DNA from: Microvirga massiliensis
GTDB lineage: Bacteria > Pseudomonadota > Alphaproteobacteria > Rhizobiales > Beijerinckiaceae
DNA length: 64,000 nucleotides
Assembly: GCF_001006805.1 (NCBI RefSeq)
Contig: NZ_LN811353.1
Coordinates: 396,487-460,486 of the forward strand
Direction of reading: 5' to 3'
Part shown: positions 61,595 to 64,000 of the stretch, in pieces
Numbering within the stretch: the first letter of the stretch is position 1
Layout of the letters: each line of letters opens with the position of its first letter
The notes under the pieces: model-generated
What the model was told of the DNA's origin: nothing
Databases searched by the model: none
What the model saw: only the letters and a program-made list of their open reading frames with translations
Position numbers and translations under genes: made by a program

Positions 61595-61890
61595 TTGCGT
61601 TTGGTTGCGCGATGTTTGGAGAGCGCAGTGTTTCCGCCCTCACCGGACGCTTCGCGTCCGACCTCTCCCGCCAGGGGAGAGGTGATTTGCAGGCCACGCC
61701 GCCTCGTTTCTCCCCTGGCGGGAGAGGTCAACGCCCGAAGGGCGGCGGGTGAGGGGGGCAGCGCCAACCTCGCAAGCAAAGCATCTCGCAAGAACAGCAC
61801 AATGCTCGCCTTCATCAGTCTGGAACGCGAACAGAGCGTCGCCGTTGACGGATCGAGCCTGGCTGACGATCCGCAACGCGAGCGAGTCCC
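61595..61890. other. 296-bp interval with a structured repeat
   Basis: It contains the large palindromic element at 61633-61762 and the leader of the YihY gene. No gene is called. Confidence 0.5.
61633..61762. repeat. Palindromic element with 20-bp perfect arms
   Basis: ACCTCTCCCGCCAGGGGAGA at 61661-61680 is inverted exactly at 61709-61728. Outer arms (GCCCTCACC near 61636 and GGTGAGGGGG near 61749) can extend the stem. The sequence differs from the GTCATTGCGA family, so it is a second repeat type. Only one copy lies in this window. Confidence 0.75.
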
Positions 61891-63063
61891 ATGTCCCATT
61901 CTGCGTCCTCCACCGCAACGCCGTCGCATCGGGGACAGCCGTCACGGTTGTGGATCCTGACCTTCGCCGCGATGCTCCTGGCGCTCGGCTACCGCGGGCG
62001 CAGCACTGAAGCCGAGAGAGCTCGCGAGGCCGATGCGTCGTATCCGCGAGGCCGAGGGCCGAGCGCTCGCACGCAAGGCCGGCGAAGTGACCGGCAGGAT
62101 ACCTCCGGCGCCGGCGATGCTGGGCGAGGTCGCGAAGCGAGCGGGCCGACGCAGATCCCGGCGCGCGGCTGGAAGGATATCCTGTGGCGTGTCTACGAGG
62201 AGATGGGGAATGATCGCCTGCTGGCGGTTGCCGCCGGCGTGACCTTTTACGGGCTCCTCGCGATCTTCCCGGCGATCGCGGCTCTCATTTCGCTGTATGG
62301 GTTGTTCGCGGATCCGCAGGAAGTGCAGAGCCATCTCCAGAGCCTCTCGAGCATCCTGCCGGGCGGCGCCGTCCAGATCATCGGAGACCAGATCACCCGA
62401 ATTTCGGAGAAGGGAGGCGGGGGATTGGGCCTCGGCTTCATTATTGGTCTGGCGCTATCGCTCTGGACCGCGAATGCCGGCGTGAAGGCGATCTTCGATG
62501 CCCTCAACATCGTCTACGACGAGGAGGAGAAACGGGGTTTCTTCAAGCTCAACCTGCAATCTCTGCTGTTCACGCTCGGAACGATCGTGTTCCTGATCCT
62601 GGCGCTCGTTGCGATCGCCGTGGTGCCCATCGTCCTCAAGTTCATCGGCCTTGGCTCGGCTCTCGAATGGATCATCAGGATCGCGCGCTGGCCGCTCCTC
62701 CTTGCTGTCGTGATCTTCGGGCTTGCGGTCCTTTATCGCTTCGGCCCGAGCCGGGATCGGGCCGAATGGCGCTGGATCACGCCTGGAAGCCTTTTCGCCG
62801 CTGTGGGATGGCTCATCTTCTCGATGCTCTTCTCCTGGTATGTCGCGAATTTCGGCAGCTACAACGAGACCTACGGTTCGCTCGGTGCGGCCATCGGTTT
62901 CATGACCTGGATCTGGCTTTCGACGACGATCATCCTGCTCGGGGCGGAGATCAACGCCGAGACGGAGCATCAGACCAAGAAGGACAGCACCGAAGGGCCG
63001 AGCAAGCCAATGGGACAGCGCGGAGCGACGATGGCTGATACGGTGGGAGCGGCGAAGACGTAG
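61891..63063 (+). CDS. YihY/BrkB family inner-membrane protein
   Basis: The 390-aa product has one possible N-terminal helix (about 20-35), a polar Arg/Gly-rich linker, and the BrkB core: VYEEMGNDRLLAVAAGVTFY, LFAIFPAI-like helices, LGLGFIIGLALSLWTANAG, and six membrane segments ending FMTWIWLSTTIILLGAEINA. Function is unsettled (once called RNase BN). The start is uncertain because the linker is open and low complexity. DsbA-family gene follows 59 bp downstream. Confidence 0.88.
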   Translation: MSHSASSTATPSHRGQPSRLWILTFAAMLLALGYRGRSTEAERAREADASYPRGRGPSARTQGRRSDRQDTSGAGDAGRGREASGPTQIPARGWKDILWRVYEEMGNDRLLAVAAGVTFYGLLAIFPAIAALISLYGLFADPQEVQSHLQSLSSILPGGAVQIIGDQITRISEKGGGGLGLGFIIGLALSLWTANAGVKAIFDALNIVYDEEEKRGFFKLNLQSLLFTLGTIVFLILALVAIAVVPIVLKFIGLGSALEWIIRIARWPLLLAVVIFGLAVLYRFGPSRDRAEWRWITPGSLFAAVGWLIFSMLFSWYVANFGSYNETYGSLGAAIGFMTWIWLSTTIILLGAEINAETEHQTKKDSTEGPSKPMGQRGATMADTVGAAKT

Positions 63064-63122
63064 TCTCCTCGGCCGATAAACGAGCCGGCTCTTCCACTCG
63101 TCCCTTTCTCAGGAGTCATAAC

Positions 63123-63851
63123 ATGGGAGCCCTCTCCATCTCGGTCGTATCGGACGTCATCTGCCCCTGGTGTTATCTTGGCAAACGGCGTCTTGAGCGA
63201 GCCCTCGACGGGCTCGGCCTCCGCTCCGAGACACCCGTCTCCTGGCTGCCGTTCGAGCTCAATCCCGACATGCCGGTCGAGGGCATGGAAAGACAGGCTT
63301 ACAGGGCTGCGAAGTTCGGGGCGGAACGGAGCACAGCGCTCGACCAACGGATGACGGCGCTCGGGCTCGAAGAGGGGATCGAATTCGCGTTCGAGCGCCA
63401 GACGCGCACGCCCAATACGCGCCGGGCCCATGCCTTGATCGCTGTAGCGATGGAGACTGGACTGGGCGATGCCGTCGTGACGGCTCTCTTCCGGGGCTAT
63501 TTCGAGGAAGGGCTGGATCTCGGAGATCCAATGGTGCTCACTGATCTCGCGTCAGCCGCAGGCATGGATCCAATGGTGCTCACTGATCTCGCGTCAGCCG
63601 CAGGCATGGATCCAATGGTGCTCACTGATCTCGCGTCAGCCGCAGGCATGGAGCGCACTGCAGCACTTCATGCCATCGATGCCGAAGTGAGACACAGGGA
63701 GGTGCGGGCTTTCGAGGCCGAGGCATCACGCCTCGGCATCACAAGTGTGCCCTTCTTCGCCGTGAACGAGGCCTATGCGATCTCAGGCGCACAACCCGCC
63801 GAGGTGCTCATGCAGGCCTTCTCGAAGATCGCGGAGGTTCCGGCATCCTGA
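63123..63851 (+). CDS. DsbA-family (FrnE-like) oxidoreductase with a triple internal repeat
   Basis: The 242-aa product has a thioredoxin fold with CPWC in SDVICPWCYLGKRRLE, an inserted helical domain, and the cis-Pro strand GITSVPFFAVNEAYAISGAQ. It lacks a signal peptide and is cytosolic, like 2-hydroxychromene isomerase/FrnE relatives. The helical domain contains DPMVLTDLASAAGM three times in a row, about 28 residues more than expected. The remainder looks intact. Confidence 0.9.
   Translation: MGALSISVVSDVICPWCYLGKRRLERALDGLGLRSETPVSWLPFELNPDMPVEGMERQAYRAAKFGAERSTALDQRMTALGLEEGIEFAFERQTRTPNTRRAHALIAVAMETGLGDAVVTALFRGYFEEGLDLGDPMVLTDLASAAGMDPMVLTDLASAAGMDPMVLTDLASAAGMERTAALHAIDAEVRHREVRAFEAEASRLGITSVPFFAVNEAYAISGAQPAEVLMQAFSKIAEVPAS
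63525..63650 (+). repeat. Three perfect tandem 42-bp units in the DsbA-family gene
   Basis: The units at 63525-63566, 63567-63608 and 63609-63650 are identical and keep the frame, each encoding DPMVLTDLASAAGM. Perfect identity, including third positions, indicates recent expansion or an assembly artefact. Confidence 0.95.
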
Positions 63852-63870
63852 CCGGAACCCTGGCGGTGTC

Positions 63871-64000
63871 CTATTCCGCGGCCTCGAGATAGGCCGTTTG
63901 CCGCTGGGCCTCCTGCACGCCGCGCAAGGTTTCGACCATGTACGACAGCCGGCGGATGGTCCGCTCGAGATCGATCTGCGCGAGCTCGTTGAGCGTGAAG
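63871..64000 (-). CDS. C-terminal end of an unidentified protein, cut by window edge
   Basis: A minus-strand frame enters at 64000 and stops with TAG at 63871-63873. The 42 visible residues (FTLNELAQIDLERTIRRLSY, ending YLEAAE) are helical and look like a real protein end. It is convergent with the DsbA-family gene. The family cannot be told from this fragment. Confidence 0.55.
   Translation of the reverse strand, partial: FTLNELAQIDLERTIRRLSYMVETLRGVQEAQRQTAYLEAAE

Overview
The window is high-GC DNA (roughly 64-66% by eye) with dense genes on both strands. It looks like a chromosomal segment of a Hyphomicrobiales (Rhizobiales) alphaproteobacterium, most likely close to Microvirga/Methylobacteriaceae. 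That placement is inference. It rests on polyhydroxybutyrate genes (phaA|phaR, bdhA), a DUF2865 protein, alphaproteobacterial versions of MtgA, IspA, Kup and Zur, and dispersed palindromic repeats built around GTCATTGCGA.

Left part (1-18.9 kb): mostly housekeeping. The order is phaA (cut by the window edge) divergent from phaR; a degenerate EAL protein; rpmF, mtgA, ispA, kup, ispG and zur; bdhA with a patatin-like lipase; a methyltransferase/glycosyltransferase pair; a SemiSWEET; topoisomerase IB; an MBL-fold lactonase-like enzyme; and an AI-2E-type permease. The zur-ispG interval carries an insertion-sequence relic with perfect 17-bp inverted repeats.

Middle (19-37.5 kb): an exported redox block (two c-type cytochromes, a small Cys-rich protein, a secreted TPR protein) next to a cyanide-insensitive bd-type quinol oxidase operon that ends in a 42-aa DUF2474-like microprotein. 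Then come a coiled-coil membrane protein, a type I secretion ABC/HlyD pair with no adjacent substrate, otsB, glk, a 25-codon ORF with a very strong Shine-Dalgarno, prfC, and an orphan LuxR-type regulator with a degenerate receiver.

Accessory highlight (38.4-55 kb): a secretion and peroxidase island on the minus strand. Two consecutive frames (1628 and 1216 codons) each hold an animal-type heme peroxidase domain and RTX repeats. They meet at a run of six G; one extra G, or a -1 slip, would join them into one protein of about 2,840 residues. The layout resembles the secreted Mn(II)-oxidising MopA-type peroxidases. Downstream are a PrtD-type ABC transporter, an 825-aa RTX protein with an N-terminal hydrophobic segment, and an HlyD adaptor. 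A NarL-type histidine kinase and response regulator are divergent from the peroxidase across a palindrome-rich interval. A plausible reading is a regulated, secreted oxidase with its own exporter.

Right part (55.4-64 kb): a PfkB sugar kinase with mannose-1-phosphate guanylyltransferase (polysaccharide precursor supply), DUF2865, an SNase-like protein, a Nudix hydrolase divergent from a SIR2-like protein, a YihY/BrkB membrane protein, and a DsbA-family oxidoreductase carrying a perfect triple 42-bp in-frame repeat. No tRNA, rRNA or CRISPR array was recognised.
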